This document shows, in pieces, positions 48,392 to 56,792 of a stretch of 64,000 bases of DNA (its first letter is position 1; every line of letters begins with the position of its first letter). The DNA lies in contig DAHXNE010000017.1 in NCBI GenBank assembly GCA_027366635.1, positions 1-64,000 of the forward strand, given 5' to 3'. The DNA is from Gammaproteobacteria bacterium. Lineage in GTDB: Bacteria > Pseudomonadota > Gammaproteobacteria > Steroidobacterales > Steroidobacteraceae. A program made the position numbers and the translations under genes. The notes beneath the pieces were generated by a model. It was not told the DNA's origin and did no database searches. It saw only the letters and a list, made by a program, of their open reading frames with translations.

Positions 48392-49909
48392 TCACGCGCC
48401 GAGAAACATCCGGTAGGCCGGATTGACCGTCTCGTCCGCGTACTCGTAATGCAGCGCGTTCAGATGCTGCAGGAATTCGCCGCGCTCGGCGCTCGGCACC
48501 TGGATGCCCGCCAGGACCCGGCCGTAGTCCGTGCCCTGGTTGCGATAATGGAACAGGCTGATGTTCCAACGTGAGCCGATGGCGTCGAGGAACCGCAACA
48601 GCGCGCCCGGGCGCTCGGGAAACTCGAAACGGTACAGCAGCTCATCGCGCAGGCCGCGGGCGCGGCCGCCGATCATGTAGCGCACGTGCAGCTTGGCCGT
48701 TTCGTTCTCGCTCATGTCGGTGACGGTATAGCCGCCGCCGCAAAGGGCGTGGATGACTTCATCCTTCTCGCTGCGGCCATGCGCGAGTCCGAAGCTGACG
48801 AACACGTGCGCGACGTCGCCGCTTTCGTAGCGATAGTTGAATTCAGTGATGCTGCGCCGGCCGAGGAGCTGGCAAAACTGCCGGAAGCTCCCGGGCCGCT
48901 CGGGAATGGTAACCGCGAGCAGCGCTTCGCGCTCCCCGCCGAGATCGGCGCGCTCCGCCACGTGCCGCAGCCGATCGAAATTGATGTTGGCGCCGCTGTT
49001 GATGGCCGCCAGCCGCTTGCCGTGCCAGTGCTCGCGGGCGACCACCTTCTTCAGGCCCGCGACCGCGAGTGCCCCGGCCGGCTCGACGATCGAGCGCGTA
49101 TCCTCGAATACATCCTGGATGGCGGCGCAGATCTCGTCGTTGTCGAGCAGCACGACCTCGTCGACATACTGCCGACACAGCGCGAAGGTCTCCTCGCCCA
49201 CACGCTTGACGGCCACGCCGTCGGCGAAGATCCCGACTCTCTCGAGTGTTACGCGCTGTCCGGCCTTCAGCGACTCATACATGCATGCGGCGTCTTGCGG
49301 TTCCACGCCCACGATCCGAATGCCTGGGTAGAGATACTTCAGGTAGACGGACATTCCGGCAATGAGACCGCCGCCGCCGACTGGCACGAACACCGCGTCC
49401 AAATGCCCACCAGTCTGGCGCGCCAGTTCCACGGCGATCGTGCCCTGGCCCGCGATCACGTCGGGATCGTCGAATGGGTGGACGAACACCATGTTGCGCT
49501 CGCGGGCCAGCACGAGCGCGTGCTCGAACGCCGAATCGTAATCGTCGCCGTGCAGCACCACCTCGCCGCCGAGGTCGTCGACCGCCTGAGTCTTGATCCG
49601 GGGGGTCGTCTGCGGCATCACGATCACGGCCTTGATCTGGCGCCGACGCGCCGCGAGCGCCACGCCCTGGGCGTGGTTGCCGGCCGAGGCGCATACCACG
49701 CCGCGGCTGGCCGCCGTGGCCGATAGCTTCGCGATGCGGTTGTATGCCCCGCGCAGCTTGAAGGAGAACACCGGCTGGAGATCCTCGCGCTTCAGCAGCA
49801 CCTGATTGTCGATGCGACGCGACAGGCGCGGCGCGGGGTCCAGGGGCGATTCGATGGCGACGTCGTAGACGCGCGCCTTGAGGATCTGCTCGATGTAGGG
49901 GCTGACCAT
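48392..49909 (-). CDS. ilvA: Threonine dehydratase, biosynthetic
   Basis: 505 aa PLP enzyme that deaminates threonine to 2-oxobutanoate, the first step to isoleucine. The PLP lysine is in FSFKLRGAYNRI near residue 50; the phosphate loop GGGGLIAG lies near 190. Two C-terminal ACT-like regulatory domains (LAVTIPERPGSFRQFC and YRFEFPERPGALLRFLD) mark the feedback-inhibited biosynthetic form. RidA (6507) deals with its reactive by-product. It lies 6 bp downstream of the degenerate hydrolase gene on the same strand. Confidence 0.96.
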   Translation of the reverse strand: MVSPYIEQILKARVYDVAIESPLDPAPRLSRRIDNQVLLKREDLQPVFSFKLRGAYNRIAKLSATAASRGVVCASAGNHAQGVALAARRRQIKAVIVMPQTTPRIKTQAVDDLGGEVVLHGDDYDSAFEHALVLARERNMVFVHPFDDPDVIAGQGTIAVELARQTGGHLDAVFVPVGGGGLIAGMSVYLKYLYPGIRIVGVEPQDAACMYESLKAGQRVTLERVGIFADGVAVKRVGEETFALCRQYVDEVVLLDNDEICAAIQDVFEDTRSIVEPAGALAVAGLKKVVAREHWHGKRLAAINSGANINFDRLRHVAERADLGGEREALLAVTIPERPGSFRQFCQLLGRRSITEFNYRYESGDVAHVFVSFGLAHGRSEKDEVIHALCGGGYTVTDMSENETAKLHVRYMIGGRARGLRDELLYRFEFPERPGALLRFLDAIGSRWNISLFHYRNQGTDYGRVLAGIQVPSAERGEFLQHLNALHYEYADETVNPAYRMFLGA

Positions 49910-49915
49910 GAGTGC

Positions 49916-50728
49916 TCAGGCGTTGAGGAAGTCCTGGATGGCGGCGGCGATCGACTGCGGTGCGGATTCGAACAGCGCCACGCCGCCGGGCAGCGGTCGG
50001 CGCGAGCGCGCGGGCAGATCCTCGATCAGCGCGCCGAAGCCACGCGGCCACTCGCTGGAGTGCAGCAGGAGCAGCGGCTGCACGATCTGACGTAGCCGCT
50101 CGCGCAGCGGATATTCCCGCTCAGCGGCGGCCGCGGCGGCGGCCTGCGCGCCATTGAGCAAGCGCTCGGCGCAGGCGGCAAAGGCACTTGCGAGCGGCGC
50201 GCCGGGGCCGCAGTCCGCGCGCGCGCCGGCCCAGGCATGCAGGACGTAGGCCTCGGCTAGACTGGGCGATTGTGGCCGGTCGCCCGTATCGGCGCTGGCT
50301 AGTGCGGCGATGACCACGCGCCTGACGGCGGGTCGCGTTGCGGCGAGTTCCAGGGCGACCAGGGCGCCGAAGCCGCAGCCGATGACGTCGATCTGGCGCA
50401 GGCGCATCATGTCGATGAAATCCCCGATCGCTGCGGCGTGCTCGGCGACCGACAGGGGCGTCGGCGCGTCCGAGGCGCCGAATCCCGGCAGGTCAGGAGC
50501 GAACGCCGAGCGGTTTTCGCCTAACCGGGACAGCACGCCGGCGAACATGCGGGCCGAGAACGGCGCGGCATGCAGCGCCAGCACTGGTGTGCCCTCCTCG
50601 AAGCCGCCGCCGGCCGGTATTGCCTGATGAACGTGCAATTGACCGTAGCGGCACTCGAAATAGCCGCGTCTGATGCGTGCCGCCGCGAGGGCGGCTGGCT
50701 GAGGCGGAGTCATCGTACGTTTTGCCAT
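49916..50728 (-). CDS. Alpha/beta-hydrolase-fold protein lacking the usual catalytic residues
   Basis: 270 aa. The fold is clear: VLALHAAPFSARMF, FAPDLPGFGASDAP, ALVALELAATRPAVRRVVIAAL. But the nucleophile elbow reads G117-C-G-F-G121, with Gly119 where Ser is expected. The acid strand is LLLLHSSEWPRG, without the usual G-x-x-D, and no G-H motif follows near the C-terminus (ALFESAPQSIAAAI). A non-enzymatic role, or a cysteine-based site using C118, is possible. The ATG at 50728 (MAKRTM) was chosen; the open frame extends to 50983 without homology. It is 6 bp upstream of ilvA. Confidence 0.8.
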   Translation of the reverse strand: MAKRTMTPPQPAALAAARIRRGYFECRYGQLHVHQAIPAGGGFEEGTPVLALHAAPFSARMFAGVLSRLGENRSAFAPDLPGFGASDAPTPLSVAEHAAAIGDFIDMMRLRQIDVIGCGFGALVALELAATRPAVRRVVIAALASADTGDRPQSPSLAEAYVLHAWAGARADCGPGAPLASAFAACAERLLNGAQAAAAAAAEREYPLRERLRQIVQPLLLLHSSEWPRGFGALIEDLPARSRRPLPGGVALFESAPQSIAAAIQDFLNA

Positions 50729-51181
50729 AGTGTAAGTCCCAATTGTGCCCGAGGCGGCAACCATGATTAAGCTATTTCGATAGCCATAAAAACCGTGCGA
50801 GGTTGTTCCGGCGCTCGGGGTCTGTAAAGTCATCGCAGCACGCAACGATGGGTTCAACGTCGGGCAAACTGGTCGTGCTCGAGTCCGGTTCGAGGGAGAC
50901 GTGCGTGTCTGACGGCTGGGTCGTGTTGGCGCTGCATGCCGGGTAGTCGCCAATGCCCACCGCGCTCGGTCGGCTTGAGCCACTGCGGATGAGCGCCTGC
51001 TTCGCGCTGAAACGCACCGGGACGTGAGCGACCCCGACGGTTTAAATCGCCGCGCAGTGGGGTGGCCGCCGGCAGGTGCGGTTTCACCCAGGCCTTGCGT
51101 CGGCTCACCAAGCTGTACATAAGATCAGCTCTATAAAGGCCTCTACCGCCCAGAGAGTGGGACGTAAAGCGCGTGGAGCGG
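50729..51181. other. Intergenic region with no recognised gene
   Basis: Open frames on both strands here show no recognisable domain, and their codon use is mixed. The stretch GTACATAAGATCAGCTCTATAAAG near 51114 is more AT-rich than its surroundings. It is followed directly by repeat copy B, so the region may be the remains of an inserted element. Confidence 0.4.
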
Positions 51182-51313
51182 ATCCGTGACGCCGCCCGGC
51201 CCAGCCGAGCGAGGCAAGTCCGACCGCAAAGAAGCGCGAACCGGATGGAAGGTCGCGGGACCGAGGTCAGGTGTGTGCTGTCAGGAGCAACTCAATGCAG
51301 GGCCAAGCCTGGG
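51182..51313. repeat. Structured dispersed repeat, copy B
   Basis: Second copy of the element at 1-134. Offset is constant (51181) up to the GGTC hairpin and 51179 after it, showing a single 2-base deletion inside the loop. The hairpins are kept: GGTC-GCGG-GACC at 51251-51262 and TGCT/AGCA at 51276-51289. One stem pair changes from T-A in copy A (bases 19 and 23) to C-G here, a compensatory change. The copy lies between the start of the alpha/beta hydrolase gene and the end of the VOC gene. Confidence 0.7.
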
Positions 51314-51400
51314 CTCTAATGAAGGATGCACTTGCCTGGTGCGCAGCCAGCCGGCTGACCTGCCGCGAAGGTATCGTCGAGCGCTTCGGCAACCGGCTGA

Positions 51401-52597
51401 TCAAAGCCTGAGGAGCCCCCGACGCGCCCTGGCGCGAGCGCGGCGGATCGTGGCCTTCGCTTTACCGGCCGGCCGTTTGCCGCCGGGACGTTTGTTGACG
51501 GCCGTCTTGTGTGCCGTGGATCCGCGGCTTGTCGGTTTGGCGGCGTGCTGTTTACGGGCCGGGCGGCGCTTGGCGGCCGATTTGCGCGTAGCGGACCGGC
51601 GCTCGGCCGCCCGGGCGATCGGTCTGGCGGTGCTGCGTTTGCTGGGAGTCTTGGTCCGCGCTGCCGTTGTGCGGCGCGCGGCTTTCTTGGCGGGAGCCTT
51701 CCGGACGGATGATTTTCCGGCCGTGCCCGCCGACTTTTTCGCCGGCGCGGTCGTGGTCGGAGCCTTCCGTGGGCGCGCAGGCCGCCGGCTACGGGTGGCA
51801 AGCGGGGTCGTGCCCGCCCCCGGTGCGGCGCTGGACCGCTCGTGCAGCGCGATGGCACCGCCCTGCGGATCTAGAATGTGCGCGACGCGGTCCCCGCCTG
51901 GCACGACATGCGGCTCGAGCGCGACGCGGCCACCGTATGCTCTGACTGCCGTGATCGTCTCGTCCAGGGATCGCACCTGCACGTAGCTCAGCCAATGAGG
52001 TGGCTTGGAGGGATCCTGCATGACATACATGCCGCCGATCGGCATGCCGGCGTGCTCGATGACCTGATACCGGCCGCCGGCGCCCATCTCGTGCACCGGC
52101 CCGCGGGTCCAGCCGAACAGTTGCGCATAGAATGCGAGCGCGCCCTGCGGGTCGAGCGTGGCGAGTTCGTGCCAGGAGAAATGCCCGGCGGGCTCGGTCT
52201 GCGCGCCTCCCGGCGTGGGCATCGCCGGTGCGAATACCGCAAACGCCGCGCCCTGGGGATCGGACAGCACAGCGAAGCGTCCGATACCGGGGATGTCGGT
52301 CGGGGCTTTGAGGAGTTTGCCGCCGAGCCGCTGAGCCGCCTCGGCGGTCGCGTCGACGTCGGAGGCGCCGAGGTAAACCAGCCAGTTCGGCGGCGTGCGC
52401 TGCTCGCGCGCCGCATCGGGCTGGCGCATCAGTCCCGCGACGCTCCATCGACCGCTCAGGCACAGCGTATAGCCTGGTACGGTGGAGTCCTCGCTGCTCC
52501 AGGGCAACACGCGGGCGTAGAAGTTCACCGCACCCTGAGTGTTCGGCGTCATTAACTCGTGCCAGATGAACTTGCCTCGAATGTCGGTTTGATTCAT
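51401..52597 (-). CDS. Double VOC (glyoxalase-fold) protein with a histone-H1-like basic tail
   Basis: 398 aa. Two vicinal-oxygen-chelate domains occupy about 8-122 (GKFIWHELMTPNTQGAVNFY, FAVLSDPQGAAFAVF) and 135-255 (GHFSWHELATLDPQGALAFY, HILDPQGGAIALHE), as in the two-domain proteins related to the CFP-30 antigen family. From about residue 260 the chain is almost only Lys, Arg, Ala, Thr, Pro and Ser, with repeated K/R-S/T-A and A-K-K units, like bacterial histone-H1/HU-tail proteins. The tail is in the same frame and ends with RRGLLRL at the stop. The ATG at 52597 begins the first domain. Confidence 0.87.
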   Translation of the reverse strand: MNQTDIRGKFIWHELMTPNTQGAVNFYARVLPWSSEDSTVPGYTLCLSGRWSVAGLMRQPDAAREQRTPPNWLVYLGASDVDATAEAAQRLGGKLLKAPTDIPGIGRFAVLSDPQGAAFAVFAPAMPTPGGAQTEPAGHFSWHELATLDPQGALAFYAQLFGWTRGPVHEMGAGGRYQVIEHAGMPIGGMYVMQDPSKPPHWLSYVQVRSLDETITAVRAYGGRVALEPHVVPGGDRVAHILDPQGGAIALHERSSAAPGAGTTPLATRSRRPARPRKAPTTTAPAKKSAGTAGKSSVRKAPAKKAARRTTAARTKTPSKRSTARPIARAAERRSATRKSAAKRRPARKQHAAKPTSRGSTAHKTAVNKRPGGKRPAGKAKATIRRARARARRGLLRL

Positions 52598-52716
52598 GGC
52601 CGGCTCCCCGTGGGTAAATCGAGCTGTGTCGCGGTTGGTGTGATTGAGCGGCACTGGTAACGGCGGCATTGTGCGCCGACACGCGCCGTACTTCCAGGTT
52701 GGTCTCGCCGTCAGAG

Positions 52717-53181
52717 CTACGGCGGGTCGGGTATAGCGAGCATTGTGCCGAGGGCCACGAATGCCCCCTCGAACCGGCCGGCCGTCCGTCCGAGACAGCG
52801 CAGGTCGGTGCCGAGAGTCAATCGCGCGCGGCCGTGCCGCTGCAGCATGGTGAGGAAGCGCTGCCACGACACGGCGTCGGCGAAATGACATTCGGCTTCG
52901 AAATCCGCGCGGATCGGTTGCAGGTAATCCATGCGGCTGCGCTGGATCAGCGTCTGGGTCTGCAGGCCCGCCGCGGCCAGGCGCATGTGCAGCAGACCCC
53001 AGGCAGTCAGGATCGCGACGGCGGCGGCGCTGCCGCCAAATACCGTGCCGATGTGATTGATATTCGGGTCGAGCGGGGCCGTCAGCCGGACACACTCGGG
53101 GGTCGCCTCGAGCACGCGTACGCCCAGAGCCGCCGACAGCGGAATCCGTGTGTGTAGATAGCGCTCCAGGGGCTCGGCCAC
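52717..53181 (-). CDS. YiiD-type C-terminal hotdog thioesterase domain protein
   Basis: 154 aa. It corresponds to the putative thioesterase domain found at the C-terminus of YiiD: LTAPLDPNINHIGTVFGGS, SRMDYLQPIRADFEAECHF, and RARLTLGTDLRCLGR. A hotdog fold acting on acyl-thioesters is likely; the substrate is not known. The start is a GTG at 53181. It lies 23 bp after the VOC gene at 53205 in the ilvB run. Confidence 0.85.
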   Translation of the reverse strand: MAEPLERYLHTRIPLSAALGVRVLEATPECVRLTAPLDPNINHIGTVFGGSAAAVAILTAWGLLHMRLAAAGLQTQTLIQRSRMDYLQPIRADFEAECHFADAVSWQRFLTMLQRHGRARLTLGTDLRCLGRTAGRFEGAFVALGTMLAIPDPP

Positions 53182-53204
53182 CGCCCGCTCCGCGTCGCCG
53201 GCGG

Positions 53205-53627
53205 CTACCAGCTGCCGGTGTTCGGCATCGATGTCCAGGGCTCGGCCGGCGCCAGCGGTGCGCCGCGCTGCAGCAGCTCGATCGAGATCTGATCCGGTGA
53301 GCGCACGAACGCCATGCGTCCGTCGCGCGGCGGCCGGTTGATCGTCACGCCGTGGTGCTGCAGTCGCTCGCAGGTGGCATAGATGTCATCGACAGCGTAG
53401 GCGAGATGGCCGAAGTTACGTCCGCCGGTGTAGGTCTGCGGGTCCCAGTTGTACGTCAGTTCCACCTGCGCCGACTCGTCGCCCGGGGCCGCCAGGAATA
53501 CCAGAGTGTAGCGCCCCTGCGGATAGTCCTTGCGCGACAGCTCGGTCAAGCCCAGCGCGTCGCGGTAGAAGCGCAGCGAGGCGTCCAGATCGGTAACGCG
53601 CACCATGGTATGCAGATATTTCACCAT
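53205..53627 (-). CDS. Glyoxalase I-like VOC protein
   Basis: 140 aa single-domain VOC protein. The N-terminus KYLHTMVRVTDLDASLRFYRDALG and the segments RYTLVFLAAPGD, QVELTYNWDPQTYTGGRNFGHLAYAVDDIY and FVRSPDQISIELLQ closely follow lactoylglutathione lyase (GloA), with His and Glu metal ligands in place. A GloA role beside GloB (34999) is reasonable. It starts 6 bp after the ilvB stop with AAGGAG at the junction. Confidence 0.9.
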   Translation of the reverse strand: MVKYLHTMVRVTDLDASLRFYRDALGLTELSRKDYPQGRYTLVFLAAPGDESAQVELTYNWDPQTYTGGRNFGHLAYAVDDIYATCERLQHHGVTINRPPRDGRMAFVRSPDQISIELLQRGAPLAPAEPWTSMPNTGSW

Positions 53628-53633
53628 CGCTCC

Positions 53634-55481
53634 TTAGAACATCTCGGACGGTCCCGGCGGCTTGATGTCAACTTTGTGGCGCGAGGCGATGAACTCGCCG
53701 GTGATCATCTCCTCGTAGCTCTGGCCGGGGCCGACCATCGGGTACACGCCCGCGTCCGGGTCGATCATCACCTCGAGAAAGGCCGGGCCGTTGAATCGCA
53801 GGAATTCCTCGATCACGCGCGGCACGTCCTGCTTTTGCTCCAGGCGCACGGCGTAGGGAAAGCCGTCAGCCTGCGCGGCGCGAACGAAGTCCTTCTTGTG
53901 CAGCGAGCGGTCGCTCGCCGAAAGCCGCCCTTTGAAGAAGAGCTTCTGCCACTGTTTGACCATGCCGTCGCCGAAATTGTTGAGCACGACGATCTTGATC
54001 GGCAGACCGTAGGTGGTGACGGTCTCGAGCTCGCCGAGGTTCATGCGGATGCTGGAATCGCCGTCGATGTCCACCACCAGTGCCTTGGGATGCGCCAGCT
54101 GCGCGCCGATCGCCGCGGGTAGCCCGAAGCCCATCGTGCCCATGCTGCCGGAGGTGAGCCAGAGCCGGGGGCGGCGGAAATCGCAGTACTGCGCCGCCCA
54201 CATCTGGTGCTGGCCGACTCCGGTGGTGATGATGGCCTCGCCGCCGGTCACGGCGTTGATGTGCTCGATGACCGAGTACGGCTGGATGAGCGGGCTCGCC
54301 CGGTCGTAATTCATCGCGTGGCGGCGCTTCAGCTCGGCCAGGTGCGCATGCCAGGGTGCGAGGTCCGACTTGAACCCCGCGCGCAGCCCGTGCTCGGTAA
54401 GGGCGCGCAGCGCCTCGGACAGCAGCCCTACGTGGCTCCATTGGACGCGCTTGACCTTGTTGATTTCCGCCCGATCAATGTCCAGATGCGCGATGTGGCG
54501 TGCACCGCGCGCGAACGTGGCGGGTACGCCCGCGACCCGGTCGTCGAAGCGCGAACCGATGGCGATGAGGAAATCGCAGTCGTCGACCGTGTAGTTGGCG
54601 AACGCGGTTCCATGCATGCCCAGCATGCGCATCGCGAGCGAATGCCTGGTGTCGATGGCGCCGATGCCCATCAGCGTGGTCACCACAGGAATGCCGAATG
54701 TGGTGGCGAACGCGGTCAACGCCTCGGACGCATTGCCGTGGATCACGCCTCCGCCGGCGTAAATCAACGGGCGGCGCGATTCCCCGAGCATCTCGAAGAA
54801 GCGGGTCGCATCGCGGGGATCGAGTTCCCGCCCGGCCAGCTCCTGCATTCGCCGGCGATACCCGGGGATGGGTAGTGAGCCGCCGCCCTCGAAAACGCCT
54901 TCCCAGTTCTGAACGTCCTTCGGCACGTCGACCACGACCGGGCCGGGCCGGCCGGTGCGTGCCAGCTCGAATGCCGTGCGCATGGTGGCCTCGAGCCGTT
55001 GTGGCTCGGTGACCAGGAATACGTGCTTCGCGACCGAGCCCATGATCGTAGTGACCGGCGCTTCCTGAAATGCATCGGTCCCGATCGAGGCGCGGGCCAC
55101 CTGTCCGCAAATGACCACGATGGGCACGGAATCGGCCATGCAATCGCGCACCGGCGTGACCGTGTTCGTCGCACCGGGACCCGAGGTCACCAGGCACACC
55201 CCGACCCGGCCGGTGGCGCGGGCGAAGCCGGCCGCCATGAAGCCCGCTCCTTGTTCGTTGGCCGGCACGATCAGCGGGATCTGCCGGCCACCGTTGCGCT
55301 GCTGCGTCTCGTTGTACAGGAACACGGCGTCATAGGTGGGCAAAATAGCGCCGCCGCTGTAGCCGAAAATCGCCTCGACGCCCTCGTCCGCCAGCACTTG
55401 CACGATCATCCGGGCCCCGGACAGCTTCTGGCCGGCGAGCGGGTGAGCACTGCGGGACGGTGCGGGGGCGGACTCGGTCAT
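53634..55481 (-). CDS. ilvB: Acetolactate synthase, large catalytic subunit
   Basis: 615 aa thiamine-diphosphate enzyme. It makes acetolactate and acetohydroxybutyrate for valine, leucine and isoleucine. The catalytic glutamate is in VPANEQGAGFMAAGFAR, followed by VTSGPGATNTVTPV; the ThDP motif is DIDGDSSIRMNLGELETV (G-D-x...N) near residue 480. FAD-binding and central domains are present (GIPVVTTLMGIGAID). The small subunit gene lies upstream on the opposite strand instead of downstream. First gene of a minus-strand run of four. Confidence 0.95.
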   Translation of the reverse strand: MTESAPAPSRSAHPLAGQKLSGARMIVQVLADEGVEAIFGYSGGAILPTYDAVFLYNETQQRNGGRQIPLIVPANEQGAGFMAAGFARATGRVGVCLVTSGPGATNTVTPVRDCMADSVPIVVICGQVARASIGTDAFQEAPVTTIMGSVAKHVFLVTEPQRLEATMRTAFELARTGRPGPVVVDVPKDVQNWEGVFEGGGSLPIPGYRRRMQELAGRELDPRDATRFFEMLGESRRPLIYAGGGVIHGNASEALTAFATTFGIPVVTTLMGIGAIDTRHSLAMRMLGMHGTAFANYTVDDCDFLIAIGSRFDDRVAGVPATFARGARHIAHLDIDRAEINKVKRVQWSHVGLLSEALRALTEHGLRAGFKSDLAPWHAHLAELKRRHAMNYDRASPLIQPYSVIEHINAVTGGEAIITTGVGQHQMWAAQYCDFRRPRLWLTSGSMGTMGFGLPAAIGAQLAHPKALVVDIDGDSSIRMNLGELETVTTYGLPIKIVVLNNFGDGMVKQWQKLFFKGRLSASDRSLHKKDFVRAAQADGFPYAVRLEQKQDVPRVIEEFLRFNGPAFLEVMIDPDAGVYPMVGPGQSYEEMITGEFIASRHKVDIKPPGPSEMF

Positions 55482-55701
55482 AGGGGTGCTCTCATGTGGG
55501 GCGGCAACGTTCCGAAAAGGGGAGATCCGGCGAGACTATCAGGTCGGTCCCGGGGCTGAAAGTCGCCGGTGCGCCACGGATCATAGCGGTGCCTCGGCGG
55601 TCGCAGGGCGGGGGCGGCTCGCCCACCGCTCCGCGTGCGACTCGTCCGAGCGGGCGCGATCCATTATCCTCCCGAGTGTCCCCGCTCTTGCCCGAGGATG
55701 C
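55482..55701. promoter_or_regulatory. Shared divergent promoter region of ilvB and ilvH
   Basis: 220 bp with no gene. Both promoters must lie here. No leucine- or valine-rich leader peptide was seen that would point to attenuation. A binding site for a shared regulator is expected but not identified. Confidence 0.4.
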
Positions 55702-56202
55702 ATGCGCCACATCATTGCCATTCTGCTGCAAAACGAAGCCGGTGCCCTGAGCCGGGTTGCGGGCATGTTCGCTTCGCGCGGCTACAACATCGAGTCGCTG
55801 GCGGTCGCGGCGACCGACGATCCGACCGTCTCGCGCCTGACGCTGGTGACCGAAGGCTCGGACGCCGTGATCCAACAAATTGTCAACCAGCTCAACAAGC
55901 TGGTCGACGTGGTCAACGTTCAGGACATGACTCGGGGCGAGCACCTCGAGCGTGAGCTGATACTGCTGAAGCTCAAGGTGCGCCCCGAGCAGATCGATGC
56001 GGTGAGGGGCCACGTGGTGCGCTCGGGAGGTCGGGTGCTCGATCCGGCCGCCGACGGATTCATCGTGGAGCTGACCGCCAGCGAGGCGGAGATCAACGCG
56101 TTCACCACGGAACTTGCCCGCGGGGCGGAACTGCTCGAGGTGGTCCGCAGCGGCGCACTGGGCATCGAGCGCAACCAGCGCCCTATGCGCGTGGTGCGCT
56201 GA
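55702..56202 (+). CDS. ilvH: Acetolactate synthase, small regulatory subunit
   Basis: 166 aa. The N-terminal ACT domain begins MRHIIAILLQNEAGALSRVAGMF and holds the valine-binding region (RGYNIESLAVAATDDPTVSRLT); the second half (RELILLKLKVRPEQIDAVR, VVRSGALGIER) activates the large subunit. ATG at 55702 after CCGAGGA. It is divergent from ilvB with 220 bp between, so the two subunits need separate promoters. It is convergent with glnB. Confidence 0.95.
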   Translation: MRHIIAILLQNEAGALSRVAGMFASRGYNIESLAVAATDDPTVSRLTLVTEGSDAVIQQIVNQLNKLVDVVNVQDMTRGEHLERELILLKLKVRPEQIDAVRGHVVRSGGRVLDPAADGFIVELTASEAEINAFTTELARGAELLEVVRSGALGIERNQRPMRVVR

Positions 56203-56221
56203 GCGCTCCGGCGCCGGTGGA

Positions 56222-56587
<366 letters not shown>

Positions 56588-56693
56588 TTAGCGTAGCGTG
56601 CCACAGCGCGAGGCGTCTCGGGTGTGTCGGCGAATCTGCAGCTTTCGTGCCATGCGGCGAATGCGACTAAGCGTTTGAGTGTATAGGGTTTTT

Positions 56694-56709
56694 GAACCCC
56701 GAGGGGTTC
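56694..56709. promoter_or_regulatory. Inverted repeat between glnB and the ferredoxin reductase gene
   Basis: GAACCCCGAGGGGTTC, two 7-bp arms around GA. It may be a regulator site or part of a hairpin. It sits just upstream of a possible sigma-54 promoter. Confidence 0.3.
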
Positions 56710-56712
56710 GGG

Positions 56713-56727
56713 TGGCACTATTTTGGC
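56713..56727 (+). promoter_or_regulatory. Possible sigma-54 promoter for the ferredoxin reductase gene
   Basis: TGGCACTATTTTGGC keeps the invariant GG of the -24 element and GC of the -12 element at the right spacing; the -12 element differs from TTGC at one base. The gene start lies 66 bp downstream. Its place beside a PII gene is suggestive, but one match this short can arise by chance. Confidence 0.3.
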
Positions 56728-56792
56728 CCGCCGGTTGTGCCCGCCTGCCCGGTCGTGGTGCGGCTCGGGCCGAAACTCCGTAAGCTCGGCGC

